Shown piece after piece: positions 18,901 to 27,140 of a stretch of DNA of 64,000 bases. The DNA is taken from contig JAOHCJ010000002.1 in assembly GCA_028095445.1 (NCBI GenBank), forward strand, positions 1 to 64,000. Reading direction: 5' to 3'. The position numbers were made by a program, and so were the translations under genes. A model generated the notes under the pieces. It was not told where the DNA came from. It saw nothing but the letters and a program-made list of their open reading frames with translations, and did no database searches. Every line of letters begins with the position of its first letter. Position 1 is the first letter of the stretch. Source of the DNA: Candidatus Pelagibacter sp. GTDB taxonomy: Bacteria > Pseudomonadota > Alphaproteobacteria > Pelagibacterales > Pelagibacteraceae.

Positions 18901-18921
18901 AATAAAAAATTAAATGCTTAA
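15916..18921 (+). CDS. soxA: Sarcosine oxidase alpha subunit
   Basis: Largest subunit, which binds NAD and folate. Of 1001 residues, about 1-110 form the ferredoxin-like N-terminal domain (GDTLASALLANGIHLVGRSFKYHRPRG). A pyridine-nucleotide/flavin fold follows, with LVIGAGISGIMAAS near residue 178 and VIVATGSLERPL. The C-terminal third (about 610-1001) is an aminomethyltransferase-like THF domain (CRYGLMLNEDGMVYDDGV, FTGEHSYEINI, ETMHLLRAEKGF). Methylene-THF made here would be used by GlyA. Its end overlaps soxG by 8 bases. Confidence 0.97.
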   Translation: MSKNFRIKSSSFIDETTSIPFKFNGKTYHGFKGDTLASALLANGIHLVGRSFKYHRPRGIMSAGSEEPNAIVQVGNDKAITEPNVRATEVEIHDGLEATSQNCWPSVNFDIGGINNLLSPFLPAGFYYKTFMWPASFWEKYEYFIRHSAGLGKSPTKPDTDIYDHKYVHCDVLVIGAGISGIMAASTAAKNNFKTILLDEKAEIGGSTIYQSSDNFKIDNKISSNWLKEEISKLKELENLEIKTRTSVAAYHGYNYLLARENLTDHLSLTEKQNKIRQRLLKIRAKKVIVATGSLERPLIFNNNDRPGIMLSSAIKKYADYYGVICGKKNVFFTNNDTAYETAIALYKKGIKIQAIIDIREESHSTVIKEAKNLGIKVYWSHTVIDTHGYKKLKQISIMGLSKDGRSIVGDKVKIDCDCLGVAGGWTPAVHLFTQSGGKLKFRDEDQVFIPSKYPSEQISIGSCNGDFELDEIVTNSSKSLKEFLNINQTDYENLSVVNSKETNKKNIWLLPSDKVFGKTKPFVDYQNDATAKDIKLALREGFRSIEHVKRYTTTGMGTDQGKLGNMHALGIIADTAGVKIGELGTTTFRPPYTPLTFGTIVGRNVGEFFDVFRRTAMNDWHIENKAEFENVGQWKRAWYYPKNNETMHEAVQRESLAARESAGILDASTLGKIDIQGSDASEFLNRVYTNAWSKLGIGKCRYGLMLNEDGMVYDDGVTTRLSENHYIMTTTTGGAANVMGKLEDYLQTEWPELDVYLTSVTDHFATASICGPNSKKILNKLIPDLDLSDQNFPHMSYKEAKIGKIRCRVMRISFTGEHSYEINIQANYGKSLWEQCMEVGKEFNITPYGTETMHLLRAEKGFIIVGQDTDGTMTPVDLQMDWIVSKKKYDFIGKRSLYRSDTIKEDRKQLVGLLTDNPEEVLEEGAQIVSELNQKPVEMLGHVTSSYFSPNLNKSIALAVVRGGKNMIGKKLFIPMEGRSINVSIVDPVFLDKENKKLNA

Positions 18922-19477
18922 TTATCACCCACCTATTAAAAAAGAAAAGTTATACTCTGGATTAACAATTAAAGAAATTTCTCCTGTAATGAAATTAAAC
19001 TTAAGAGGAAAAGATAGAGATTTTTTAACTACTATCGGAAAAAATATTAATATGATCTTACCATTGGAGGCCAATACGTCATCATCAAGTGATCAATATA
19101 CATCGATGTGGCTATCACCTGATGAATGGATGGTTGTTTCCAACGATACCATGGATAAAGAAAATAATAATTATGAAATTGAAGAACTATTATTTAATAA
19201 AATTTCTAAAACAAATTTAGGATCAGTGACTGATGTTAGTGACCAGTTTGTGTTAATCAACTTAAATGGTACAAAAGTCTTTGATATATTCTCAACAGGA
19301 TGTCCTTTTAATTTCAATGATTTTAGAAATAAAAAAGGTGCTGTTGCACAAACATTGATAACTCAAGTAGATGTCATAATTCACCACAAAGAAGTTAATA
19401 ATGTTAATTTATTTGTTAGAAGGTCATTTTCAGAGCATTTAATGTCTTGGATTAGCGATACTGCGTCAAGATTATAA
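18914..19477 (+). CDS. soxG: Sarcosine oxidase gamma subunit
   Basis: Fourth subunit of heterotetrameric sarcosine oxidase, related to GcvT-like folds and needed for assembly. The 187 residues include the recognisable WLSPDEWMVVSND, VTDVSDQFVLINLNG and the C-terminal FVRRSFSEHLMSWISD. The start overlaps the soxA end by 8 bases, implying coupled translation. The downstream solute-binding protein gene starts 35 bases later, so the transporter may be part of the same transcript. Confidence 0.93.
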   Translation: MLNYHPPIKKEKLYSGLTIKEISPVMKLNLRGKDRDFLTTIGKNINMILPLEANTSSSSDQYTSMWLSPDEWMVVSNDTMDKENNNYEIEELLFNKISKTNLGSVTDVSDQFVLINLNGTKVFDIFSTGCPFNFNDFRNKKGAVAQTLITQVDVIIHHKEVNNVNLFVRRSFSEHLMSWISDTASRL

Positions 19478-19491
19478 CCTACAATTATTAA

Positions 19492-20280
<789 letters not shown>

Positions 20281-20320
20281 AAAATTAGATATTAATATTT
20301 AATTCATTATAACTTTAAGA

Positions 20321-21061
20321 GTGAAAAATTTACTTTTTTTACTTTTAATTGTACCTCTTACCTCTTGTACAAACCAAGAGTTGGGGTGGTTTATTCTTTC
20401 ACCAAACAATGTTGAGGGATTAACGAATTTAAAATTTTTATTGAGTGGTTTAACTACAACCATTTATATTTCAATTGTATCTATAATCATATCTGCAATT
20501 TTAGGATTTGTTGTTGCTATACCCTCCTTGGCTAAAAGTAAATTTTTAACATATATTAATATCGGTTATGTAGAAATTGTAAGAGCAATACCACTACTTG
20601 TTTTAATTTTATGGATTTATTATGGTTTACCTATAATGACTGGATTAAGTTTCAGTCCATTTGTGTCAGGTATAATTGCTTTGGCAATAAGTGAAAGTGC
20701 TTTTCAAGCAGAAATTTTTAGAGCTGGAATAAACTCAATCAAAAGATCACAATGGGAAGCAGGTTCTTCATTGGGTTTAACTTTTTTTAAAAGATTAAGA
20801 TTGGTAATATTCCCACAAGCAATTAAAAATATCTTACCTGCGCTAGGTAATCAATTTGTGTATGTTTTAAAAATGTCTTCATTGGTGTCAATTATTGGTA
20901 TTGGTGATTTAACAAGAAAAGCAAACGAATTAGTTGTTTCAACATACAGGCCATTAGAAATTTACACATTTCTAATTTTGGAATATCTAATTTTGATATT
21001 GATTGTTTCATTTTTTGTAAGAAAATTGGAAAAAACACTTAAGAAAGATGGTAACAATTAA
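20321..21061 (+). CDS. Polar amino acid ABC transporter permease with lipoprotein-like N-terminus
   Basis: A HisM/GltK-type inner-membrane permease of 246 residues with about five membrane helices. The ATPase-contact EAA loop is QWEAGSSLGLTFFKRLRLVIFPQAIKNILPALGNQF. The start is GTG. The first 17 residues (a hydrophobic run ending in LTSC) look like a lipoprotein signal with a lipobox, which is strange for a permease; a TTG at 20381 would give a more ordinary N-terminus. No ATPase and no second permease gene is adjacent, so it would homodimerise and borrow an ATPase from elsewhere. Confidence 0.9.
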   Translation: MKNLLFLLLIVPLTSCTNQELGWFILSPNNVEGLTNLKFLLSGLTTTIYISIVSIIISAILGFVVAIPSLAKSKFLTYINIGYVEIVRAIPLLVLILWIYYGLPIMTGLSFSPFVSGIIALAISESAFQAEIFRAGINSIKRSQWEAGSSLGLTFFKRLRLVIFPQAIKNILPALGNQFVYVLKMSSLVSIIGIGDLTRKANELVVSTYRPLEIYTFLILEYLILILIVSFFVRKLEKTLKKDGNN

Positions 21062-21324
21062 TGAGTACATTAGATAATATAAATTATGACATTAGTCTAA
21101 GTGATGGCATTATTACCTTTAAGAATATAAATACAACACTTGGATTTGTTAGATACAATAAAGAAGCTGAAGTTGAATATATCTTTGTAAACCCAATCTT
21201 TAGACGTCAAGGACTTGCTAAAAAATTACTAAACATTGTTGAAAAAAAAACTAAAGTTAAACCTACACCACGAGAACCTATAAGTCCTTTGGGTAAAAAA
21301 CTCTTTAAAGTTAGCACACAATAA
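21061..21324 (+). CDS. Small GNAT-family N-acetyltransferase-like protein
   Basis: An 87-residue protein containing the acetyl-CoA binding core of GNAT enzymes: VEYIFVNPIFRRQGLAKKLLNIVEKK, with the RxxGLA pyrophosphate loop (about residues 57-62). It is much shorter than usual GNATs (140 or more residues), lacking the N-terminal strands and ending soon after the core with a PISPLGKKLF tail. It shares one base with the permease stop codon, so it is probably co-translated with the transporter. The substrate is unknown. Confidence 0.68.
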   Translation: MSTLDNINYDISLSDGIITFKNINTTLGFVRYNKEAEVEYIFVNPIFRRQGLAKKLLNIVEKKTKVKPTPREPISPLGKKLFKVSTQ

Positions 21325-21348
21325 ACAATAACTTAGATTGAAGTGCTA

Positions 21349-21534
21349 CTATTTAATAATCCAAAAAATGATGTTTATTAAATAAACTAATATACTGTAA
21401 AATGTAAACATTATGATCTTTTGTTTCACTGTTTTTTCATTCCAATTTAATTTAAATAAAGTAGATGGAGAGGCTAATAAAAAGATAACACCAATTGCAA
21501 TTACAAGTATTGATAAAATTATAAATACATTCAT
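21349..21534 (-). CDS. Small two-helix membrane protein, function unknown
   Basis: A 61-residue ORF with two predicted membrane helices (about residues 3-24 and 40-59) separated by a short charged loop (NWNEKTVKQK). I do not recognise a family. The loop carries lysines and the N-terminal helix a LASPSTLF end. It lies 24 bases downstream of the methyltransferase gene on the same strand and converges on the GNAT-like gene. Coding is supported by the even hydrophobic pattern and the fit into an otherwise empty gap, not by homology. Confidence 0.5.
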   Translation of the reverse strand: MNVFIILSILVIAIGVIFLLASPSTLFKLNWNEKTVKQKIIMFTFYSILVYLINIIFWIIK

Positions 21535-21558
21535 AAATATTATTTAATTATATTCACA

Positions 21559-22269
21559 CTAAAGTTTATATTTTATACAAATTAAAATATCTCTAAAAAT
21601 AATTTTATTAGAATAAGTGTCATTGATCTCTTTAATCCCTTTGTTTAATTGCTTATTTGTAAGGTTAATAAGACATGAGATATATTTTTGTCTTAACATT
21701 TGAACATATTTATTTTTAGTTATTGAGACTTTAAACTTGAATTTATCTATCCTATAATTTTTTAATAATTTACATACTGATTTGAGCATTCTAGAATCTC
21801 TTTCTAATCCTATTTTAAGCTTTTGTTTCATTAGCTTAAAACATGGAATTTCATTATTAGTTGTATTTAGTGAAAAAATAATCAGTAAACCATTTTTTTT
21901 TAAATTATTTTTACAAATTTTTATTAACTTTTTTCTTTTATCTTTATTAAAAAAATGAAAAGTTTGCTTAATCATTATTAAATCAAATTTATTTTGATTA
22001 GTCTTAAAAAATTCAAATGCATCTTCATTCCTAAAATCAATTAATTTATCTACGTCTTTGTGGGGTACAGGGTCAACACCTATGGGTTTATTATTTAATT
22101 TTAATTTTCTAGACAAAGAGCCAAATATTCCACCTCTTCCACATCCAATATCTAATATTTTTGAATTTTTATTAAGTTTTTTTTTCTTTAATAAAAATGA
22201 ATTAAAAGAGTTAATATATGATTTTGATGATAACCAAGTTTTATTATCCCAATTTTTTAATTCTTTCAT
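21559..22269 (-). CDS. Class I SAM-dependent methyltransferase
   Basis: A 236-residue protein with motif I ILDIGCGRGGIFGSLSRKL (about 40-58) that binds S-adenosylmethionine, motif II-like PIGVDPVPHKDV, the motif IV-like FDLIMIKQTFHFF, and a post-motif KKNGLLIIFSLN. The C-terminal half is Lys/Asn-rich and unassigned. It follows the secreted nuclease gene by 9 bases. Small molecules of the ubiquinone/tocopherol-methyltransferase type are possible substrates, but nothing in the context decides. Confidence 0.78.
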   Translation of the reverse strand: MKELKNWDNKTWLSSKSYINSFNSFLLKKKKLNKNSKILDIGCGRGGIFGSLSRKLKLNNKPIGVDPVPHKDVDKLIDFRNEDAFEFFKTNQNKFDLIMIKQTFHFFNKDKRKKLIKICKNNLKKNGLLIIFSLNTTNNEIPCFKLMKQKLKIGLERDSRMLKSVCKLLKNYRIDKFKFKVSITKNKYVQMLRQKYISCLINLTNKQLNKGIKEINDTYSNKIIFRDILICIKYKL

Positions 22270-22278
22270 AAAAAATAT

Positions 22279-22761
22279 TTAATTATTTTTTTTTCTGTAG
22301 TCCCAAGGATATTCAAACGTCATAGCCCACATACCTACTCGCTTTTCTTTTGCATAATCTTCATCAACAACAAATTTTTTAGAATATCTTCTATAGGCGA
22401 ATGCATAACCACTTCTAACTAAATAGCTTGATAAACTCTCATTATTTACAAAACACTCAGCTAAAGTTCTTTTGTATTGATCTTTTCCCTCACTAATACA
22501 CTCAACTTTATTATCAGCAATTTTTTCAATGAGAATTTCCCTTGCTGCAATACCACAAAAATTTTTATTCCCATTTTTTATACATGTTTGTTTTAGTTCG
22601 GGTGTATCAATACCTGTAAATCTAATTTTTTCGCCATTTAAATGAATTGTATCACCGTCAACTATTTTTAGCTCTTGTGATTTAATATCATTAATAGTTA
22701 AGAGAAATACTAATAAAAAATTACTAATAAGAAAAATGGCTTTTCTTTTGTTTAAAAACAT
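22279..22761 (-). CDS. Secreted thermonuclease-like nuclease
   Basis: Staphylococcal-nuclease-fold protein of 160 residues. A hydrophobic N-terminal segment (about 8-27) looks like a signal peptide. The catalytic region shows DGDTIHLNGEKIRFTGIDTPEL, with the calcium aspartates and an arginine, then YKRTLAECFVNNESLSSYLVRSGYAFAYRRY, and four cysteines that could form disulfides in the periplasm. Probable role: degrading DNA or RNA outside the cytoplasm for phosphate or nucleotide scavenging. It overlaps the end of the MATE gene by 38 bases. Confidence 0.85.
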   Translation of the reverse strand: MFLNKRKAIFLISNFLLVFLLTINDIKSQELKIVDGDTIHLNGEKIRFTGIDTPELKQTCIKNGNKNFCGIAAREILIEKIADNKVECISEGKDQYKRTLAECFVNNESLSSYLVRSGYAFAYRRYSKKFVVDEDYAKEKRVGMWAMTFEYPWDYRKKNN

Positions 22762-24154
22762 TATTTAAAAAATATCCAATAAAGATGATTAGAGCAATAG
22801 CCATAAACCAATTTGTTGCCATTATCGTATAGAAAATATCAGCATAATCTCCACCTCTCATATTAATTACATACCATAAAGATAAAAAAGGAAATGCAGT
22901 TAATCTAAGGATACTTAAATAAAGACTATACAATGGTTTTTTTACAGCTTGAAATACAGCGGTAGTTATAAAGAATACAGGGTATATAGGGCCAATTAAT
23001 GCTGCAACTTTTAAATAAATTACACCATGTTTTATGGCAACAACATTATCAGTAAATTGCGAAACAAAAAATTCTGCACCAAAGAACAATATAATTCCAG
23101 CTATTACCATAAATGAAGAACCAAACACTAAAGCTTTAGTATATAATTCTCTAATACGATTATAGTTTTTAGCTCCAAAGTTTTGTCCCCCGATTGATAA
23201 TACAGCTGTATTTAAACCAATCACAGGTAATAGAAAGACTTGCTCTACTCTTAAAGCTGCACCATAACCAGCTGTAGCAAGATCACCAAATTGGCCGATA
23301 AAGTATAAAATATTAAAAATTCCAACTCCAATAAACAACATACTAAACATAATGGGTGTTGATTGTTTTGTTAATGTCTTAAGCATTTCAATTTTTGGAA
23401 TAAAGCACTCTAATCTTAAGTATTTTCTTATTTCACAAGAATTTACTTTATATGCTAAGTAAAACATTCCTATAGATTGAGAAATTACTGTTGCTATAGC
23501 AAGTCCTGCAATTCCAAATGCAGGAACAATGCCATAGCCCCATATAAATAGTGGATTTAAAAAGATATTTAAAAAGAAACTAAATATTAAAACATTTCTA
23601 TAACTTTTCGTATCACCTTGTGCATTTAAGGTTCCATTTAAAGAAATTTGTACCATTACAATAAAAGTACCAAAAAATATAATATCTAAATATTGCCTTG
23701 TTAAGGCTATACCTTGAGCATCAGAACCCATAACGCCTAGAAGAAAATTAGAGGCATTTAAACCAAACATTGTCACTAATATAGAAATTCCTAATGCAAA
23801 AATGATTGATTGAGCAATAAATAAAGATGCAACTCTTACTTTTTTTTCACCTATAGAATTACCAATTAATGAATTAGTTGCAGCACCTATTCCAACACCA
23901 ACAGCTATAATTGTAAAATAAATAGGAAAAGATTTAGCAATTGCTCCTATAGCCTCAGCTGAAATTTTTCCTGCAAACCAAGTGTCAACCAAGTTATAAA
24001 AAGTTTGAAACAATGATCCAACACTAGCAGGAATTGTAACCTTTCTAAGAAGACTCCAAATAGGATCTTTTTGTAAATTTATTTTTTTAGACAATTTTAT
24101 TACTTTATATAAATTCTTTTTTGAATATATGCTTTGTACCACTTTTTTTTGCAA
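22724..24154 (-). CDS. MATE family efflux transporter
   Basis: A 476-residue multidrug and toxic-compound exporter with about twelve membrane helices in two MatE repeats. The first begins with DPIWSLLRKVTIPASVGSLFQTFYNLVDTWFAGKISAEAIGAI and the second with LTKQSTPIMFSMLFIGVG. It would export cationic compounds in exchange for Na+ or H+. Both ends overlap neighbours: 50 bases with trhO upstream and 38 with the nuclease downstream. The first ~28 residues are basic and not typical of MATE proteins, so the true start may be further in. Confidence 0.92.
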   Translation of the reverse strand: MQKKVVQSIYSKKNLYKVIKLSKKINLQKDPIWSLLRKVTIPASVGSLFQTFYNLVDTWFAGKISAEAIGAIAKSFPIYFTIIAVGVGIGAATNSLIGNSIGEKKVRVASLFIAQSIIFALGISILVTMFGLNASNFLLGVMGSDAQGIALTRQYLDIIFFGTFIVMVQISLNGTLNAQGDTKSYRNVLIFSFFLNIFLNPLFIWGYGIVPAFGIAGLAIATVISQSIGMFYLAYKVNSCEIRKYLRLECFIPKIEMLKTLTKQSTPIMFSMLFIGVGIFNILYFIGQFGDLATAGYGAALRVEQVFLLPVIGLNTAVLSIGGQNFGAKNYNRIRELYTKALVFGSSFMVIAGIILFFGAEFFVSQFTDNVVAIKHGVIYLKVAALIGPIYPVFFITTAVFQAVKKPLYSLYLSILRLTAFPFLSLWYVINMRGGDYADIFYTIMATNWFMAIALIIFIGYFLNNVFKQKKSHFSY

Positions 24155-25010
24155 GGATTATTTGCTTTTGTCTCATCCGAAATCTCTCTTTTTGTGTTTG
24201 AGTTAAATTATCATGGCAGTTAGCGCATGAAACACCCTCCTCAAATTTTTTAGACTTCTTGTCTTTTGGTGAAACAGGTTTTCTACATCCACTGCAAATT
24301 GAATATGTACCAGTTACCAATCCATGCTTGACACTGATTCTATTGTCAAAAACAAAGCATTCACCATTCCACAAACTTTCCTTTTTTTTTACATTTTTTA
24401 AGTAATTTAAAATCCCACCTTTTAATTGAAAAACATTTTTAAAACCTTTTTTTTCAAGATAAACTGAAGCCTTCTCACATCTAATACCTCCCGTACAAAA
24501 CATAGCAATTGGTTTTGTTTTTTTAAGTTTGTTCAGATATTTTGGAAATTCTCTAAAATTATCAACATCTGGATTAATTGATCTTTTAAAAGTACCCACT
24601 TTATATTCAAATGGCTTTCTTGAATCTAAAACTAAAGTTTCTTTATCGTTGATTAATTTGTTCCACTTTTTTGGATCTATATGATTAATTTTCTTATTTT
24701 TTGGAGTTAATGTAAAACCCATAGGAACAACTTCTTTTTTTATTTTTACTTTTGGTTTATGAAATGGTTGAAATTTGCTGATTGAAACATTTTCACTATC
24801 AAATTTTTTAAAATCTAATATTTTTTTAATTTTTGTGATTGTTGATTTTAAATGAGCAGGTTTACCAGAGATCGTCGCATTTATCCCTTCATTAGCAATA
24901 ATGATGGTTCCTCTAATATTTTTTTTTATTAAAAATTCTTGAAGTAAAATTTTATTTTTTTTTAATGAAGTTATCTTTTTAAATTTGTAAAAACCAAATA
25001 CTTCAAACAT
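24105..25010 (-). CDS. trhO: tRNA uridine(34) hydroxylase TrhO (rhodanese-domain protein)
   Basis: YceA/TrhO-family protein forming 5-hydroxyuridine at the wobble position of tRNAs. The 301 residues start with an acylphosphatase-like domain (EFLIKKNIRGTIIIANEGINATISG, about 25-55). A rhodanese domain with the active cysteine loop AMFCTGGIRCEKASVYL (about 170-185) follows. The C-terminus has two cysteine pairs (CSGC, CANC) likely binding zinc. It overlaps the MATE gene by 50 bases and the O-methyltransferase by one. Confidence 0.92.
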   Translation of the reverse strand: MFEVFGFYKFKKITSLKKNKILLQEFLIKKNIRGTIIIANEGINATISGKPAHLKSTITKIKKILDFKKFDSENVSISKFQPFHKPKVKIKKEVVPMGFTLTPKNKKINHIDPKKWNKLINDKETLVLDSRKPFEYKVGTFKRSINPDVDNFREFPKYLNKLKKTKPIAMFCTGGIRCEKASVYLEKKGFKNVFQLKGGILNYLKNVKKKESLWNGECFVFDNRISVKHGLVTGTYSICSGCRKPVSPKDKKSKKFEEGVSCANCHDNLTQTQKERFRMRQKQIILAKKSGTKHIFKKEFI

Positions 25011-25660
25011 TATAATACTCTACAAACCGTCATGCCGTCACCTAAGGGTACTATAATTTGCTCCACTCTTTTATCATTTGAAACATGAGTATTAAACTCC
25101 CTTATATTTACAGTAAATCTATCTTCATTATTATCATCAGCAACTTCTCCATGCCATAGAACATTATCAACGATAATTAAGCCACCTTTATTCAATAATC
25201 TTAATGATCTTTCATAATATTCTTTATAATTCATCTTATCTGCATCAATAAAAACCATATCGAATTTATCATTTTTTAATTCTTCTAAACTTTCAAGAGC
25301 AGGTTTTGTTATCGTCTTAATTTTATGATCTTGATTAGCTTTTTTAAAAAAATTTAATGCAGCTTTGTTTGTTTCTTCATTCTTATCGAGCGCTATAAGT
25401 TTACCATCATCAGGTATAGCTAATGCTATTGAAAGTGCACTTAAACCTGTAAAAGTACCAATCTCTAATACATTCTTAATATTAGAAGTTTTAATTATTA
25501 AATGAAGGAAATGACATTGAGATGTCGCAACTTGCATTCTCTTAACATCTCCAAGTGTATTATTGTAATCGATTATTTCTTGCTGAATGGGATTTAACTT
25601 TAAACTAAAACTATTTATATAATTTTCAAGTTTTTCAGTAATTTCAAGGTTCTTACCCAT
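25010..25660 (-). CDS. Class I O-methyltransferase (catechol/caffeoyl-CoA type)
   Basis: A 216-residue SAM-dependent O-methyltransferase of the COMT-like family 3. The SAM site is NVLEIGTFTGLSALSIALAIPDDGKLIALDKNEE (about 60-93), and the metal/substrate acidic motif FDMVFIDADKMNYKEYYE is typical, as is LLNKGGLIIVDNVLWHGEVAD. In many bacteria relatives methylate small catechols or tRNA 5-hydroxyuridine (TrmR/YrrM). Its position directly before TrhO, which makes 5-hydroxyuridine, favours a TrmR-like tRNA role (inference). Confidence 0.85.
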   Translation of the reverse strand: MGKNLEITEKLENYINSFSLKLNPIQQEIIDYNNTLGDVKRMQVATSQCHFLHLIIKTSNIKNVLEIGTFTGLSALSIALAIPDDGKLIALDKNEETNKAALNFFKKANQDHKIKTITKPALESLEELKNDKFDMVFIDADKMNYKEYYERSLRLLNKGGLIIVDNVLWHGEVADDNNEDRFTVNIREFNTHVSNDKRVEQIIVPLGDGMTVCRVL

Positions 25661-25664
25661 GATA

Positions 25665-27140
25665 TTAAAGTTTCTTCTTTAATATCTCATTTATTAATTG
25701 AGGGTTAGCTTTACCACCTGAAACTTTCATTGCTTGTCCTACAAAGAAACCAAACAGTTTTTCTTTACCATTCTTATATTCAATAGCTTTTTCTCTATTA
25801 TCGTTGATAATTTTATCTATTAAAGCTTCTAATGCTTTAGGGTCACTTTCTTGTTTTAAACCTTTTTCTTCAACAATTATTTGGGGATCTATGTCTCCAT
25901 CCATCATCAATTCAAATATTGTTTTAGCGATTTTTCCAGAAATTGTTCCATTCTTAATAAGATTAATTAACTTTGCTAAATTTTTTGCACTTATTGGGCT
26001 TTCAGATATTTCTAAATTTTTATTATTTAAAAGAGCAAATAATTCTCCTGTAATCCAATTTACTGCTAACTTCATATCTTGGTTTTTACCCATTTTAGCA
26101 ACAACTTCCTCAAAATATTTAGCTGTATCAATGTCAGACACTAATATTGTAGCCTCATAAGCAGAGACTTTGAATTCATCAATAAATCTTTTTTTCTTAT
26201 CGTCTGGTAATTCTGGAATATCAGCTTTTAATTGTTCAATAAATTTATCAGTTACTTCTAATGGTAATAAATCTGGATCTGGAAAATATCTATAATCATG
26301 AGCATCCTCTTTAGATCTCATAGATCTTGTTTCATTTTTTTTAGTATCAAATAATCTTGTTTCTTGATCAATTGTTTTACCCTCTTCAATTAAATCAACT
26401 TGTCTATTAGCTTCATAATCAATAGCCATTTGCATAAATTTGATTGAGTTAACATTTTTAATCTCACAACGAGTTCCAAGTTTATCAGAACCTTTAATTC
26501 TAACAGAAATATTAACATCAGCTCTTAAAGAACCTTCCTGCATGTTTCCATCACACGTACCAAGATATCTCATAATGGATCTTAATTTTTTAACATAAGC
26601 ACTAACTTCATCTGGAGTTCTCATGTCTGGTTTACTAACAATCTCCATTAAAGCTACACCTGATCTATTTAAATCAACCAAAGTATTTTGTGGGTCCATA
26701 TCATGAATACTTTTTCCAGCATCTTGCTCTAAGTGTAATCTTTCAATTCCAACTTCCTTTTGGCCTTGTGCCATATCAAGAATAACTGTTCCCTCTCCTA
26801 CTATTGGATATTTAAATTGTGAGATTTGATAACCTTGGGGAAGATCTGCATAAAAATAATTTTTTCTATCAAAGACTGATCTTTTATTTATTTGAGCTTT
26901 TAAACCTATACCAGTTTTAATTGCTTGTTTTACACAATATTCGTTTATTACTGGCAACATTCCAGGAAATGCTGCATCTACTAAGCTTACTTGTGTATTG
27001 GGTTCTGCACCAAAAGTTGTTGATGACGATGAAAATAATTTTGAATTTGATGTAACTTGTGCATGAACTTCAAGACCAATTACCACTTCATAAACATTAT
27101 CTCGCCTTTCAATTAGAAACTCAGAATTTTCTTTAGTCAT
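25665..27140 (-). CDS. gatB: Asp-tRNA(Asn)/Glu-tRNA(Gln) amidotransferase subunit B
   Basis: Kinase and tRNA-binding subunit of the GatCAB complex, which converts misacylated Glu-tRNA(Gln) and/or Asp-tRNA(Asn) to the amide form. The 491 residues begin with the cradle domain ([54 protein letters not shown]) and end with the YqeY-like tail ([18 protein letters not shown]). gatC-gatA-gatB are joined with 0-1 base spacing. Presence of the complex implies the genome lacks GlnRS or AsnRS. Confidence 0.98.
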   Translation of the reverse strand: MTKENSEFLIERRDNVYEVVIGLEVHAQVTSNSKLFSSSSTTFGAEPNTQVSLVDAAFPGMLPVINEYCVKQAIKTGIGLKAQINKRSVFDRKNYFYADLPQGYQISQFKYPIVGEGTVILDMAQGQKEVGIERLHLEQDAGKSIHDMDPQNTLVDLNRSGVALMEIVSKPDMRTPDEVSAYVKKLRSIMRYLGTCDGNMQEGSLRADVNISVRIKGSDKLGTRCEIKNVNSIKFMQMAIDYEANRQVDLIEEGKTIDQETRLFDTKKNETRSMRSKEDAHDYRYFPDPDLLPLEVTDKFIEQLKADIPELPDDKKKRFIDEFKVSAYEATILVSDIDTAKYFEEVVAKMGKNQDMKLAVNWITGELFALLNNKNLEISESPISAKNLAKLINLIKNGTISGKIAKTIFELMMDGDIDPQIIVEEKGLKQESDPKALEALIDKIINDNREKAIEYKNGKEKLFGFFVGQAMKVSGGKANPQLINEILKKKL

